This document shows, in pieces, positions 53,348-63,245 of a DNA stretch of 64,000 nucleotides. The position numbers and the translations under genes were made by a program. Every line of letters begins with the position of its first letter. The stretch's first letter is position 1. The notes beneath the pieces are model-generated. The model saw nothing but the letters and a program-made list of their open reading frames with translations. It was not told the origin of the DNA and ran no database searches. Source of the stretch: CAVWZH01 sp963765285. Its GTDB lineage: Bacteria; Acidobacteriota; Terriglobia; Terriglobales; Acidobacteriaceae. The stretch covers positions 62,001-126,000 of the forward strand of contig CAVXVR010000007.1 in assembly GCA_963765285.1 (NCBI GenBank). The letters are read 5' to 3'.

Positions 53348-54925
53348 CTACCGCGTCGTCTTTTCAAGCTCCTGCATAGCCCTATCGATCCGCTTTAGCG
53401 TTTTCTCCCGCCCCAACACTTCCAGCGTCTCAAACAACGGCGGCGCATTCTTCCGCCCGCAGACCGCGACGCGAATTGGCTGAAACATCTGTCCCGCTTT
53501 CACGCCCAACTCCTGAGCGGCGGCGCGGAGCGCCGCGTCTAGCGGGTCGTGCTTGAACTCAACTCCAGCAAGGACTTCGCGGGCGCGCTTCAGGACTCTC
53601 AGCGCCATGGCGGCGTCTCCCTTTTGCGGGATCAGTTCGGCGGGATCGTAGGGCGGAAGTTGGTCTACAAGAAAGAAGTCGGCCGTGGTGAGCACGTCGC
53701 GCAGGAGCTTGATGCGTTCGCGGATGAGTGGCGTGATCTGGAGCATTCTTTCCGGTGTGACGTTGAATCCGGCTTCGCGGACAACCGGGAGCAAGCGGGC
53801 GCTCAGGTCTTCCACGCTTAGAGCGCGGATATGCTCGGCGTTCAGCCAGAGCGCCTTCGGATCGAAGGTTTCTTCGGGGTAAGGAACACCGGGATTCCTC
53901 GCTTCGCTCGGAATGACAGCTGGCGAGGATTGGTTAACTGAGGACGTGTGACTAGCGCTGGCGGGCGAGTCGCCCGCCTCCACATGTACGGCGGTTTCCT
54001 TAAAGTTAACCACGGCGTTGGCTCGGTTGATGCCTTCGAGCGAAAACGCGTCAATCAATTCGTGGCGGCTCAGCTTCTCGCGATCATCTTTCGGAGACCA
54101 GCCCAGCAGGCAGAGGAAGTTGATGAAGGCTTCCGGCAAAAATCCGGCGTCGCGATATGTCGTTACGCTGACCACCGGTCCGTGGCGCCGCTTGGAAAGC
54201 TTGGTGCCGTCGGGCGCAACCAGCAACGGCAAATGGGCGAATTGCGGCAGTGTGACTCCGGCGGCTTCGAAAATCAAAATGTGCTTGAACGTGTTGGTGA
54301 GGTGGTCCTGGCCGCGAATGATGTGGCTGATGTTCAGGTCGGCGTCATCGGCGCAGGACGCAAGGTGATAGGTCGGCATTCCATCGCTGCGCAGCAGTGC
54401 AAAGTCTTCGATGTCGCCTGTGGACTTGGCCTGCTCCCCATAAACTGCGTCGAGGAAACGTACCTGCTGATTGTCTCCTCGCGGCACACGAAAGCGCAGC
54501 GCAAACGGCTCTCCCGCTGCCGCGCGGCGATCGCTTTCTTCCCGCGAAAGCTCCCGCATTCCGGGATTGAACAGCCATGGCCCGCCCGCATGTGACTTCT
54601 CGTCATCTCCGGAACGGGCAGGCGTGAAATCCCTGTAAGCCAGCCCTTTCTCAAAGATAGCGTCGGCGACACTATGATGGAGCGCCAGCCGCTCGGATTG
54701 CTTGTACTCTTCGTCCCAATCAAGGCCAAGCCACTTAAGTCCTTCAAAAATAGACTGTACCGAAGCCTCGGTGTTGCGCTCGACGTCGGTATCGTCGAGG
54801 CGAAGAATCGTGGTCCCGCCGTTGTGGCGAGCATAAAGCCAGTTGAATATGAAGGTTCGGGCACTTCCTACATGCAGGAATCCCGTGGGCGAAGGGGCGA
54901 AGCGAACACGCGGGCTTGGGTTCAT
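53348..54925 (-). CDS. gltX: glutamyl-tRNA synthetase with in-frame repeat-derived insertion
   Basis: 525 residues. Charges tRNA-Glu. Start RVRFAPSPTGFLHVGSARTFIFNWLYARH contains the HIGH-type motif (HVGS) and DGTKLSKRRHGPVV the KMSKS-type motif; the anticodon-binding domain is complete. Between ANAVVNFKET and FDPKALWLNAEHIRALS lies an extra ~35 residues that read AGDSPASASH and later VIPSEARNPG. These come from two different dispersed repeats (53960-53986 and 53892-53919) inserted without breaking frame. The site is a loop before the helical domain, so the enzyme probably works. Confidence 0.94.
   Translation of the reverse strand: MNPSPRVRFAPSPTGFLHVGSARTFIFNWLYARHNGGTTILRLDDTDVERNTEASVQSIFEGLKWLGLDWDEEYKQSERLALHHSVADAIFEKGLAYRDFTPARSGDDEKSHAGGPWLFNPGMRELSREESDRRAAAGEPFALRFRVPRGDNQQVRFLDAVYGEQAKSTGDIEDFALLRSDGMPTYHLASCADDADLNISHIIRGQDHLTNTFKHILIFEAAGVTLPQFAHLPLLVAPDGTKLSKRRHGPVVSVTTYRDAGFLPEAFINFLCLLGWSPKDDREKLSRHELIDAFSLEGINRANAVVNFKETAVHVEAGDSPASASHTSSVNQSSPAVIPSEARNPGVPYPEETFDPKALWLNAEHIRALSVEDLSARLLPVVREAGFNVTPERMLQITPLIRERIKLLRDVLTTADFFLVDQLPPYDPAELIPQKGDAAMALRVLKRAREVLAGVEFKHDPLDAALRAAAQELGVKAGQMFQPIRVAVCGRKNAPPLFETLEVLGREKTLKRIDRAMQELEKTTR
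53892..53986. repeat. two repeat families inside gltX
   Basis: 53892-53919 is GGATTCCTCGCTTCGCTCGG plus AATGACAG, the GTCATTCCGAGCGAAGCGAGG element when read on the minus strand (translated PSEARN). 53960-53986 is the REP-like palindrome GGCGGGCGA-G-TCGCCCGCC followed by TCCACATGT. Together they make the extra loop of GltX. Confidence 0.8.
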
Positions 54926-55154
54926 TACGTAACCGGGTTCGATGTTACGGGCGGAAGAAAAGTCGCGTCAAGCGTGGCACTCCTCAGCGAATGGCGCTAA
55001 GTCGTTGCCCTGCATTCAAAAGGAAGCACGTACCTAACGAGTTTTGGGACTCGCCAAAACTGTTGTGTTCGCACAGCGCAGTGTGAAACGATTGATAGTA
55101 CCGAATTGAATCGAAGATCATTGCGGAACCAAGAAAGCCCTTCGATCTAGCGCC

Positions 55155-58100
55155 ATGAGCAGCGTCGCCGTCAGCGTCCTGGTTGTGCCCGGAGTCGTGA
55201 CCCTGATCCTTTTCGGGGTGTTCACCTACCTCTACGCCCAGACCCGGCAGGACTACTTTCGCGCCTGGCAACTGGGCTGGGCGGCCTACACCCTGCATTA
55301 CACGCTGCGCGCATGGGAAATGTTCCGCACCTCGACGGCGACTATCTCTCTGCTGGCTTCGCTGCTGCTGGTAGTGACCGCGATGTGCATCTTCGTTTCG
55401 ACGCGGCTCATTCGCGAGCGCTTCCACCTGCGCTGGTATGACGTTGCCGTGGGTGCCGCGGGGGCGGCGATCTGCGGATTGAGCTTCCGCCAGTCCGCGG
55501 CAAACACGGTTCCTCGCCCTGAAATGGGTGTGGCCGCCATTCTGCTATACAGTTCGGCCTATTTTTACTACCACTACGGCCATCGCCGGAATTCGCTGGC
55601 GTTCAAAGCTCTAGCCGTCTTTTTGGCTGCCTGGGCCGTGTTGATGGGCTTCGGGCAAATCAACACTCGCTACGCAGCATTTTTCGATCTGCTGGGGCCA
55701 ATTCCGCAAATGCTGCTGGGCATCACCATGGTCATGGTGCTGGCGGAGAATGAGCGCAACGCGGTGCAGGAAAATGCGCTGGCATTTTCGACTTTGGGAG
55801 TCGATCCCACGCGGCTGCTTTCGGCGAACGAACTGGCGCCCAGCATGCAGAATATTCTTGACCGCCTGGTCGCACCGCTGCCGACGGGCCGGGCCGTCAT
55901 CTGCATTTCAGAGCGCTGGCGCGCTATTTTGCCTTCGGTCGAACGCGGTTTTTCGCCGGAATTTCTCAGCCGGCTGGAAAAGAGTGGAGCGGGCGAGTAC
56001 GCCTGTGAACTCGCCTACCGGCGCGGCGGGTTCGTGACCCTGGACAATGTGCCCGAGATGCCCGAACCGCTGCCGGCATTTCCCGGCGGCCGCTTCGCTC
56101 AATTTCGCGAGGTCATGGGACAGGAAGGTATTTACCACGTTACCGCGGTCAGCCTGCAAACCCGCGAGCGCAACTTCGGCGTGGTCCTGTTTCCCTACGC
56201 GGCGCGCAACACGTTCGGTTCCTCCAACCTGCGCCTGCTGATCGGCCTCTCCTTGCAGATCGGGTTGACGCTCGAGAACTACGTTGTGATGCACGACGCG
56301 CAACGCCGGACCAAGGAGTTCGAGTTGCTCACGCAGATCGGGCAAGCCATCAGTTCGCGCCTGGATCAGGACGAGATTCTGCGAACACTGCATCTGGAAC
56401 TGGGACAGATTTTCGATACCAGCGATTTTTACATCGCGTTTCTGGAGAACGATGACATTCGCTTCGAACTGGAGATCGAAGGAGGACAGCTCCTCCCGAA
56501 ACGCTCCCGGAAAGTGACCAACGGACTGACGGAGTACATCATTCGCACCGGCCAACCCGTGCTGATCCGCTCGGAAATGGAAAAGGCCAAAGAACGGCTG
56601 GGAGTTACCTTTATCCCGCCGCGGCCGGCCAAGTGCTTTTGCGGAGCCCCGATCCTGATGGGAGGCAAACCCGCCGGCGTCATGGCGGCCATGAACGTGG
56701 ATCGCGAGTACGTCTTTGAGCCGCGCGATCTTGAAATTATGCAGACTGCTGCGGGCCAGGTCTCCGTTGCCGTGGAAAATGCCCGGCTGTTTGCCGAGGA
56801 GCAACGCCGCGCCCGCCAGTTCGCTTTTCTCAACAGCATCTCTAAAACCGCGATTTCACGCGAAGATTCCGAGCAGATGATGGCCGAAATCGTCGGCAAC
56901 ATTCAGAAGAATTTTCATTTTGACCACATCGGTATCGGAATCCTCGACTACTTCACCAAGGACATCGAAATCAAAGCCGAAGCTGGAACGACGGCGCAGG
57001 CCTTGGGCAAACGCATTCCGCTGGGCGTCGGCATTCTCGGCCGGGTGGCGCGAACCGGAGAGAGCGCCCTGGTACAGACCACCAGCGGAGAAAATCTGCA
57101 GGGCGTGCTGCCGGGATCGCGCGCCGTGCTTTGTATCCCAATCATCTACGGCGAGACGTTACTCGGTGTGCTCAACGTGGAGAGCCAGCAGGAAAATGCT
57201 TTCACTCCGCAAGACGTGCTGGTGATGAATACGCTGGGCGATTTGCTGGCCACCGCGCTGCACAACGCCTACGTCTTTAAGCAACTGCAGCAGCAATCCA
57301 TTACTGACGGTCTCACCGGCATCAAGACACGGCGCTTTTTCTTTGAAGCGCTGAACTCAGAATTGAAGCGGGCCTCGCGTTCCGGGCGACCTTTCTCCGT
57401 CGTGCTGATGGACCTGGATAAATTCAAGCACGTGAATGATACCAAGGGACACCTGGAAGGCGATCTGGTCCTGGCCCGAGTGGGGCGTCTGCTTGAGCAA
57501 AAGAGCCGGCAATCGAACATCGTGGCCCGTTATGGCGGCGACGAGTTCGTGATTCTGATGCCGGAAACCGGTGTCGAACAGGCACAAGTGCTGGCGGAAC
57601 GCCTGCGTCTTTGGCTGGGCGGCGATGCCACGTTGCAGGAACACCACATCACAGGCAGCTTCGGGGTGGCTACTTTTCCCGTCCACGGTTTCACCACCGA
57701 GGACATCATTCGCGTGGCGGACGCAGGCATGTACGTCTCCAAGCACGCCGGCGGCGACCGGGTCTCGATGGCGGAAGACTTTGGCGAGGTTGAGGGTGCG
57801 GCAGCGCGGAGACAGTCGATTGCCCGCTACATCGAAGGCTTTCTGCAACGGGAGCACACCCGCGCCGAAGACCAGGAAGACCTGCTGGACATGCTCAGGA
57901 AGATGGCTGGCGGAGACGAAAACTGCAACGTCGCGATCTTGCGGGAAGCGATTGAAGCCCTGAACCGTGCCGCCGAAACCCGTGAGATCAGTTCCTCCGG
58001 TCATGGTGAGATGGTGGCCCGGTACTCAACTTGCATGGCCCGGTCCCTGGATCTTTCCGAAGAAGACATGGCCGATCTGGCTTACGCGGCGAGAGTGCAT

Positions 58101-58514
58101 GACGTGGGAAAAATTTTTGTTCCGGAGCGCGTTCTGAATAAATCCGGGCCGCTCACGGACGACGAGTACCGGACGATGAAGCTGCACGCCCATTGGGGCG
58201 CGAAGATTGTGGCTACCATTCCGGAGAGCGAGAAGCTGCAGCAGGCGGTCGAACATCACCACGAAGCCTTCGACGGGTCAGGATATCCGGGTGGTTTGCG
58301 CGGCGAGCAGATCCCCTTGGGGGCGCGCATTCTTTCTATCGCGGACGCCTATGTGAACATGACCTCCGACCGGTCGTTTGCCGGAGCCAAGAGCAGTTCG
58401 CAAGCCCTGGGGGAACTGGAAAGAATGAGCGGCACGCGTTACGACGGAATGCTGGTGCGCATTCTGATCCGCGAACTCAAAGTAGAGAAGGCCTCGCCCG
58501 CGATGGGGGGCTGA
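55155..58514 (+). CDS. membrane sensor with GAF domains, GGDEF cyclase and HD-GYP phosphodiesterase
   Basis: 1119 residues. About 190 N-terminal residues form a seven-helix-like membrane part, then three GAF-like segments (about 215-370, 390-545 and 560-710). The GGDEF domain (LTDGLTG-like ITDGLTGIKTRRFF, motif RYGGDEF near residue 794) has an intact catalytic signature. The I-site position reads RQSN rather than R-x-x-D, so product inhibition is probably lost. The last ~170 residues form HD-GYP with VHDVGKI near 979 and HHHEAFDGSGYPGG near 1041. It can both make and break c-di-GMP, at least in principle. It faces a YfiR-TonB/receptor pair. Confidence 0.92.
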   Translation: MSSVAVSVLVVPGVVTLILFGVFTYLYAQTRQDYFRAWQLGWAAYTLHYTLRAWEMFRTSTATISLLASLLLVVTAMCIFVSTRLIRERFHLRWYDVAVGAAGAAICGLSFRQSAANTVPRPEMGVAAILLYSSAYFYYHYGHRRNSLAFKALAVFLAAWAVLMGFGQINTRYAAFFDLLGPIPQMLLGITMVMVLAENERNAVQENALAFSTLGVDPTRLLSANELAPSMQNILDRLVAPLPTGRAVICISERWRAILPSVERGFSPEFLSRLEKSGAGEYACELAYRRGGFVTLDNVPEMPEPLPAFPGGRFAQFREVMGQEGIYHVTAVSLQTRERNFGVVLFPYAARNTFGSSNLRLLIGLSLQIGLTLENYVVMHDAQRRTKEFELLTQIGQAISSRLDQDEILRTLHLELGQIFDTSDFYIAFLENDDIRFELEIEGGQLLPKRSRKVTNGLTEYIIRTGQPVLIRSEMEKAKERLGVTFIPPRPAKCFCGAPILMGGKPAGVMAAMNVDREYVFEPRDLEIMQTAAGQVSVAVENARLFAEEQRRARQFAFLNSISKTAISREDSEQMMAEIVGNIQKNFHFDHIGIGILDYFTKDIEIKAEAGTTAQALGKRIPLGVGILGRVARTGESALVQTTSGENLQGVLPGSRAVLCIPIIYGETLLGVLNVESQQENAFTPQDVLVMNTLGDLLATALHNAYVFKQLQQQSITDGLTGIKTRRFFFEALNSELKRASRSGRPFSVVLMDLDKFKHVNDTKGHLEGDLVLARVGRLLEQKSRQSNIVARYGGDEFVILMPETGVEQAQVLAERLRLWLGGDATLQEHHITGSFGVATFPVHGFTTEDIIRVADAGMYVSKHAGGDRVSMAEDFGEVEGAAARRQSIARYIEGFLQREHTRAEDQEDLLDMLRKMAGGDENCNVAILREAIEALNRAAETREISSSGHGEMVARYSTCMARSLDLSEEDMADLAYAARVHDVGKIFVPERVLNKSGPLTDDEYRTMKLHAHWGAKIVATIPESEKLQQAVEHHHEAFDGSGYPGGLRGEQIPLGARILSIADAYVNMTSDRSFAGAKSSSQALGELERMSGTRYDGMLVRILIRELKVEKASPAMGG

Positions 58515-58532
58515 GGCGTCTCGGAACCGCAA

Positions 58533-59378
58533 CTACTGACCGAAACTGTACTTCACGACTTCCAGCGTTTCTTTGGACGAGGGCGCGTACCTCCACTTCA
58601 TCACCGCCTTGGTTAAGGCGTCGGCGAGGAGCGGATGTCCTCCGAGCACTTTCACCTCACTCACGGTTCCGTCGGGCTGAACTCGTGCTTCAACCTGCAC
58701 CGCGCCTCTGAGGTTCATGCGTTGTGCCATCTCGGGGTATTCGGGAGAAACACTGTGCTTGAGCTGGCGTGCTCCCTCGGTTGCCGGGCTTGACGCATTC
58801 TGGTGCCGCGAATATTCAGCTCTGGCCAGGGTAAGAGTCTGTGGGCTGAAATGTATGCCGCCACGGTCCAGAGCGTCGCGATTTACTTCGAATTGAATCT
58901 TTCCATTATCGAGAATTAGATTGATCATGCCGCCATTCTGAAGGAAGGACGGGTCCTCACCGACCAGAAGGATGGCTGCTCGTTCCAAGGTGCCGATTGC
59001 GGCTTGAGTCCGCTTTCTCTCGGAGGAGCGGAAAAAGAGGAGTTGGCAGGAGAGCATCTCCTCGAGCCCGCTTACTCGTTTCACGACCACGGGGCGGCCG
59101 GCAATCACTCGGCCCGCGACCACACCAGTCAGGACGCCGACGAAATCGGCGTCGCCGCCTGCCACCCCGATCACAAACACCGAAGGGCCGGAAGCGAGGC
59201 TTGGAGCCGGCCATTCGGCAAGTTTAGCGAAGTTGTACAGATATGCGGCCTTGACCTGATAATCGCTGGCTTTGGCTTCGTCTGCTTTCGAGGCTGCCGG
59301 GGCCCCCAAAAGCAGAGTTGTCACAAGCGCCAACCGGGTCAGCAAGAGCCAGGTTTCGCCGTGTCTTGATTGCCGCAC
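58533..59378 (-). CDS. YfiR (DUF4154) domain fused to a TonB C-terminal domain
   Basis: 281 residues from a GTG at 59378. An export signal or anchor (LLLTRLALVTTLLLGAPAAS) is followed by a YfiR domain at about 40-190: DYQVKAAYLYNFAKLAEWP, SCQLLFFRSSER, and GGMINLILDNGKIQFEVNRDALDRGG. From ~205 on comes a TonB-type end: SPEYPEMAQRMNLRGAVQVEARVQPDGTVSEVKVLGGHPLLADALTKAVMKWRY. YfiR is a periplasmic inhibitor of membrane diguanylate cyclases; TonB ends bind outer-membrane receptors. It lies 35 bp after the receptor gene, on the same strand. Confidence 0.85.
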   Translation of the reverse strand: MRQSRHGETWLLLTRLALVTTLLLGAPAASKADEAKASDYQVKAAYLYNFAKLAEWPAPSLASGPSVFVIGVAGGDADFVGVLTGVVAGRVIAGRPVVVKRVSGLEEMLSCQLLFFRSSERKRTQAAIGTLERAAILLVGEDPSFLQNGGMINLILDNGKIQFEVNRDALDRGGIHFSPQTLTLARAEYSRHQNASSPATEGARQLKHSVSPEYPEMAQRMNLRGAVQVEARVQPDGTVSEVKVLGGHPLLADALTKAVMKWRYAPSSKETLEVVKYSFGQ

Positions 59379-59413
59379 TGCTGAGCGCTCCCTTCGGCGG
59401 TATGCTGATCTGC

Positions 59414-61442
59414 CTAAAACCTGGCCGTAATCTTGATACGAAAATTCCTGCCGTCCTGTTGAATGGCGTCTTCCGGATCTTCCGGGCGGCCGGGGTCAAA
59501 ATATTTCTTGTCCAGCAGGTTGTAGATGCTGGCGGCTACATCCAGATGTTTTCCGACGGTGTGTCCCAGCAGCGTGAGATTGAAGACCTGATAGCTGGCT
59601 CAGCGAGTTCTGCGCCAGGGTGAGACGTCTGCCTAGATATTGCCCTTCCAGCCCGGCAAAGAGCCGTTGGCCGAGAAGCGGGATAATCACGTTCGCCTTG
59701 GCCATGTGGCGCGGGGAGTTGTTCAACACGACGTCGCCTGCACCGTCATTGTCCGCGTCCACGTAGTCGAAGCTCGCCTTGGCTTGGAAGCCGTTGGCGG
59801 TCTGTCCCGTAAAACCAACTTTCATCCCGGTGGCTTGAGCGCGGCCGGAATTCTGGTACTGGAACTTTCCGTCAAGCGGATTCAACTGAGCCGAGATCAG
59901 ATCGTCGATCCGGTTACGATACACGCCGCCGAAGATCTGGAAGCGTTGCCAAAGCCCCTGTTCCACGGCTGCCTCCAGGCTTTGAATACGCTCGGGTTGA
60001 AGCCCCGGGTTGCTGTCGTAAAAAACCCCGAAGTTAGGGGAAGTTTCGTAAACATCGGGGGCCCGGAAGGCCTGGCCGTATAAAAGCTTGAGGGTGGTTT
60101 TTTGGGCGGGACGGTAGATCAGCGCCAGCCGCGGGTTGGTGGCTCCTCCGAAGGTGGAATAGTGGTCGTAGCGAACCCCGGCGTTGAGCGTGAGCCGGCT
60201 GGTGATACCAAACTCATCCTGGGCGTAGAGAGCGGTGATCAAAGAACTGTTGGGCACTCCGGCGAACACATTGGGCGGACTTTGTTCGTCGCCCTGGTCT
60301 TGCCGCAAGTTGTCTCTGATTTCGGTCCCCACGGTAAGGTGGTTTCGCTCAAACAGGTCGCGGCTGACTCTAACTTCTCCCGTCCACCAGTTGCCCCGGA
60401 AGGAGAACGTATCCAGCACAACCGGGTCGCCGGGAGTGAGGGGGGCCACAGGGACAGGCCCTTGCAGGCGGGCCTGGTCATAGCCGGTCTTGGCGTCTAG
60501 GCGCCACTTCCCGAGCGAATGCTGGTAGCCGAGATCGAAATACTGGTGGCTGTCGTCGTTCAGATTGCGGGGATCATTGAATACGGCCCCGAAATATGCT
60601 GTGGGGACAATCTTCTCGCGGGTGCTGAACAGTCCCTGCAGGGTGAATCCGTGGAAAGTAAGCGTGGCCAGAATGTGCTTGTAGGATTCGTAGTCGGTGC
60701 CGTTGGTAATTCCGTTGTTGGTGGCTGGACTATTGAATTGCGGAAAAAACAAAGTCTGGCCCTGGCTATCGTAAAAGGTGCCGGAGAGAAGAACCCCCAA
60801 GCCGTGAAATTGGTGGCCGTAGGTGGCACGGCCCTCATAGGTGCCAAAACTCCCTCCCTGAAAAGAAAATTCCCAGCCCTTCACCTGTTCCGAGGTGCGG
60901 GTAATGACGTTGATAACGGCGAAAAAAGCGCTTGCGCCATACAGCGAAGAACTGGGCCCGCGAACAATCTCCACCCGTTCGACCATGTCCACATCGACCA
61001 GAAACTCGTTGCCGATCATGGCCTGGCCCAGCACGTTGTTGTTGATGCGATGGCCGTCGACCAAAACCAGCACCCGGCTGTTCCAGTCTCCCAGACGGCC
61101 AAAGCCGCGCACGCCGACGAAGCTGTAATCGCGGTCGTAGGTGATGTAAAAGCCGGGCACGCTGCGCAGAATATCGGCAAGGTTGCGGTAGCCGTACTTC
61201 TGGATTTCGTCGGCCGTCACGACTGTGACTGAAGCGGGCGCGTCGCTGACGTTCTGTGCATGCTTCGAAGCGCTATAAACCTCAATCTGGCCGAGTTGTT
61301 CCAGGCTGGCTGCGCTTGGGTCTGGCACGTTCTCCTGCGCCAAAGCGGTGGCGGCAAGGAGCAGGATTGAGAACGCATGCTTCCATCGGCCGAATCGGCG
61401 CCGCCATCCGGCGGCCCGACTGGGTGCTCTCTCAATTCCCAT
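59414..61442 (-). CDS. TonB-dependent outer-membrane receptor, one +1 frameshift near the end
   Basis: About 675 residues once repaired. Start ATG 61442 behind GGAGAGATC, with signal ending in TALAQE. The plug is clear (VYSASKHAQNVSDAPASVTVVTADEIQKYGYRNLADILRSVPGFYI, then RVLVLVDGHRINNNV and VERVEIVRGPSSSLYGASAFFAVINVIT). A 22-strand barrel follows. An extra base near 59597 shifts the last ~60 codons; removing it restores YQVFNLTLLG, LLDKKYFDPGRPEDPE and the final NFRIKITARF with the C-terminal aromatic expected of an outer-membrane barrel. It is of the type often coupled to YfiR proteins and c-di-GMP or kinase signalling. Confidence 0.9.
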
Positions 61443-61582
61443 GATCTCTCCGTGGCCCTTGGGCACACCAGGCCCGTGCCTTAAGCACCTACACATCCAA
61501 CTTCGGCTAAACCTGAGGTTTTCTTCACTTGCGGGCAGGGCTTCGCTTGCAACTGCGAGCCGGAAACGGGAAACTATCTGCC

Positions 61583-62359
61583 ATGAATCTTTCACTTTCA
61601 GGGAAAGTGGCATTAATAACCGGCGGTTCCCGCGGGATTGGGGCTGCCGCGGTCCGCTTATTCGTAGCGGCGGGGGCGCGAGTGGTCTTTAACTATGAGA
61701 AAGCTCAGGCCCAGGCCGAGGCACTGGTTCGCGAACTGGGCGCGGCAAACTGCGTGGCTGTTGCCTGCAACCTTTCGGGTACGGAGACAGCCGGGGAACT
61801 GGTGGCCACGGCGGTCAAGCAGTTTGGCCGGCTGGATATTCTGGTGGCGAATCATGGCGTGTGGCCCCCGGAGGATGCTCCCATCGATCAAATGTCGGAC
61901 AAGCAATGGCGCAGCACGATGGCCATTAATCTTGATAGCGTCTTTGCTTTGACCAAACACTCGGTGGCCCAAATGAAAAAGCAGAAAAAGTCTGGAAGCG
62001 CTGCGGGGCACATTGTGCTGGTGAGTTCGACCGCCGGGCAGCGCGGAGAGGCCTTTCATTGCGACTACGCGGCGACCAAAGGCGCGCTCATCAGCATGGT
62101 CAAAGGACTGTCGACCGAACTCGCGCGGGACGGCATCTACATCAATAGTGTGGCACCGGGTTGGGTGGACACCGACATGTCGGCTTCCGCTCTCAACGAT
62201 CCGCCGACGCGCAACCGCATTTTCAGCGGCATTCCTCTCGGGCGGGTTGGGCGGCCGGAAGAAATCGCCGGCCCAATTTTGTTCCTTTGCAGCGAGTATG
62301 CCGGTTTCATTACTGGAGAGGTTTTCAACGTAAACGGCGGCGCCGTGCTGGTGGGGTGA
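61583..62359 (+). CDS. short-chain dehydrogenase/reductase (FabG-like)
   Basis: 258 residues from ATG 61583; a longer frame adds 18 residues without RBS. The NAD(P) site is TGGSRGIGAA, the tetrad includes Ser in VLVSSTAGQ and YAATK, and the end is the usual FNVNGGAVLVG. Its reaction (keto-to-alcohol or reverse) is unknown. Divergent from the receptor gene. Confidence 0.92.
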   Translation: MNLSLSGKVALITGGSRGIGAAAVRLFVAAGARVVFNYEKAQAQAEALVRELGAANCVAVACNLSGTETAGELVATAVKQFGRLDILVANHGVWPPEDAPIDQMSDKQWRSTMAINLDSVFALTKHSVAQMKKQKKSGSAAGHIVLVSSTAGQRGEAFHCDYAATKGALISMVKGLSTELARDGIYINSVAPGWVDTDMSASALNDPPTRNRIFSGIPLGRVGRPEEIAGPILFLCSEYAGFITGEVFNVNGGAVLVG

Positions 62360-62431
62360 GACCTGGCGGTTCCAGTCGGTCATGTTTGCAGGCAGCTAGA
62401 ATCACCGCCTCTGCGTCTAACCAAGGAGAGC

Positions 62432-63226
62432 ATGAAGTATTTCCTGTTATTGATTTTGATATCTCTGGCCACCGTCGCAGGATCGCAAGAAACTGCTCCT
62501 GCCTCGACCCTTTCCGCCGACCAGGAAAATAGCCGCAAGGCCAAAGCATTACTCGATGAAGCGATTGAAGCCCTGGGCGGGCAGGCCTATCTGAATATCC
62601 AGGACATCAGCCAGGAGGGGCGGACCTACAGCTTTCACCACGGCCAGCCCAACAGCCTGGGCATTCTCTTCTGGCGTTTTTACAAGTTCCCTGACAAAGA
62701 CCGGACCGAACTGACCAAACAGCGGGACGTGGTCTACATCATCAACGCGGATAAAGGCTACGAAATCACTTTCAAAGGCACCGCCCAACAGGATCCGAAG
62801 GAAATAGCGGACGCTTTAAGACGCCGTCATTATTCCCTGGACTGGGTGCTGCGGAAATGGCTGCACGAGCCGGGGATCGCTCTTTTTTATGAAGGCCCGA
62901 CCGTAGCCGAGCAGAAACCGGTAGACCAGGTTTCCATCATGAACGCCAAAAACGAAGGGGTCACGCTGTACCTCAACTCCGACGATCACTTGCCCGTCAA
63001 GAAGACCTACTCGTGGCGCGATCCCACCGACAAGCAACGCAACGTCGAAGAGGAGGTCTATGACAACTACCGCCCAGTGCAGGGCATCATGACTCCGCAC
63101 ACGGTTACGCGTTTCTACAATGGCGACATGTCAGGGCAGCGCTTTCTCACCTCAGTCAAGTACAACCAGGGCCTGAGCGATTCCAAGTTCGAGGTCCAGC
63201 CGACCTACAACCAGAAAGCCCGTTAG
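62432..63226 (+). CDS. secreted protein of unknown function (LolA-like look)
   Basis: 264 residues with a signal peptide (MKYFLLLILISLATVAGSQE). ALLDEAIEALGGQAYLNIQDISQEGRTYSF and later GVTLYLNSDDHLPVKKTYSW resemble LolA/lipoprotein-carrier-like folds common in acidobacteria, but no catalytic or binding residue is evident. Starts 70 bp after the SDR and ends 20 bp before the next secreted gene. Confidence 0.7.
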   Translation: MKYFLLLILISLATVAGSQETAPASTLSADQENSRKAKALLDEAIEALGGQAYLNIQDISQEGRTYSFHHGQPNSLGILFWRFYKFPDKDRTELTKQRDVVYIINADKGYEITFKGTAQQDPKEIADALRRRHYSLDWVLRKWLHEPGIALFYEGPTVAEQKPVDQVSIMNAKNEGVTLYLNSDDHLPVKKTYSWRDPTDKQRNVEEEVYDNYRPVQGIMTPHTVTRFYNGDMSGQRFLTSVKYNQGLSDSKFEVQPTYNQKAR

Positions 63227-63245
63227 TCCATCTAAGGCAGCCTCG

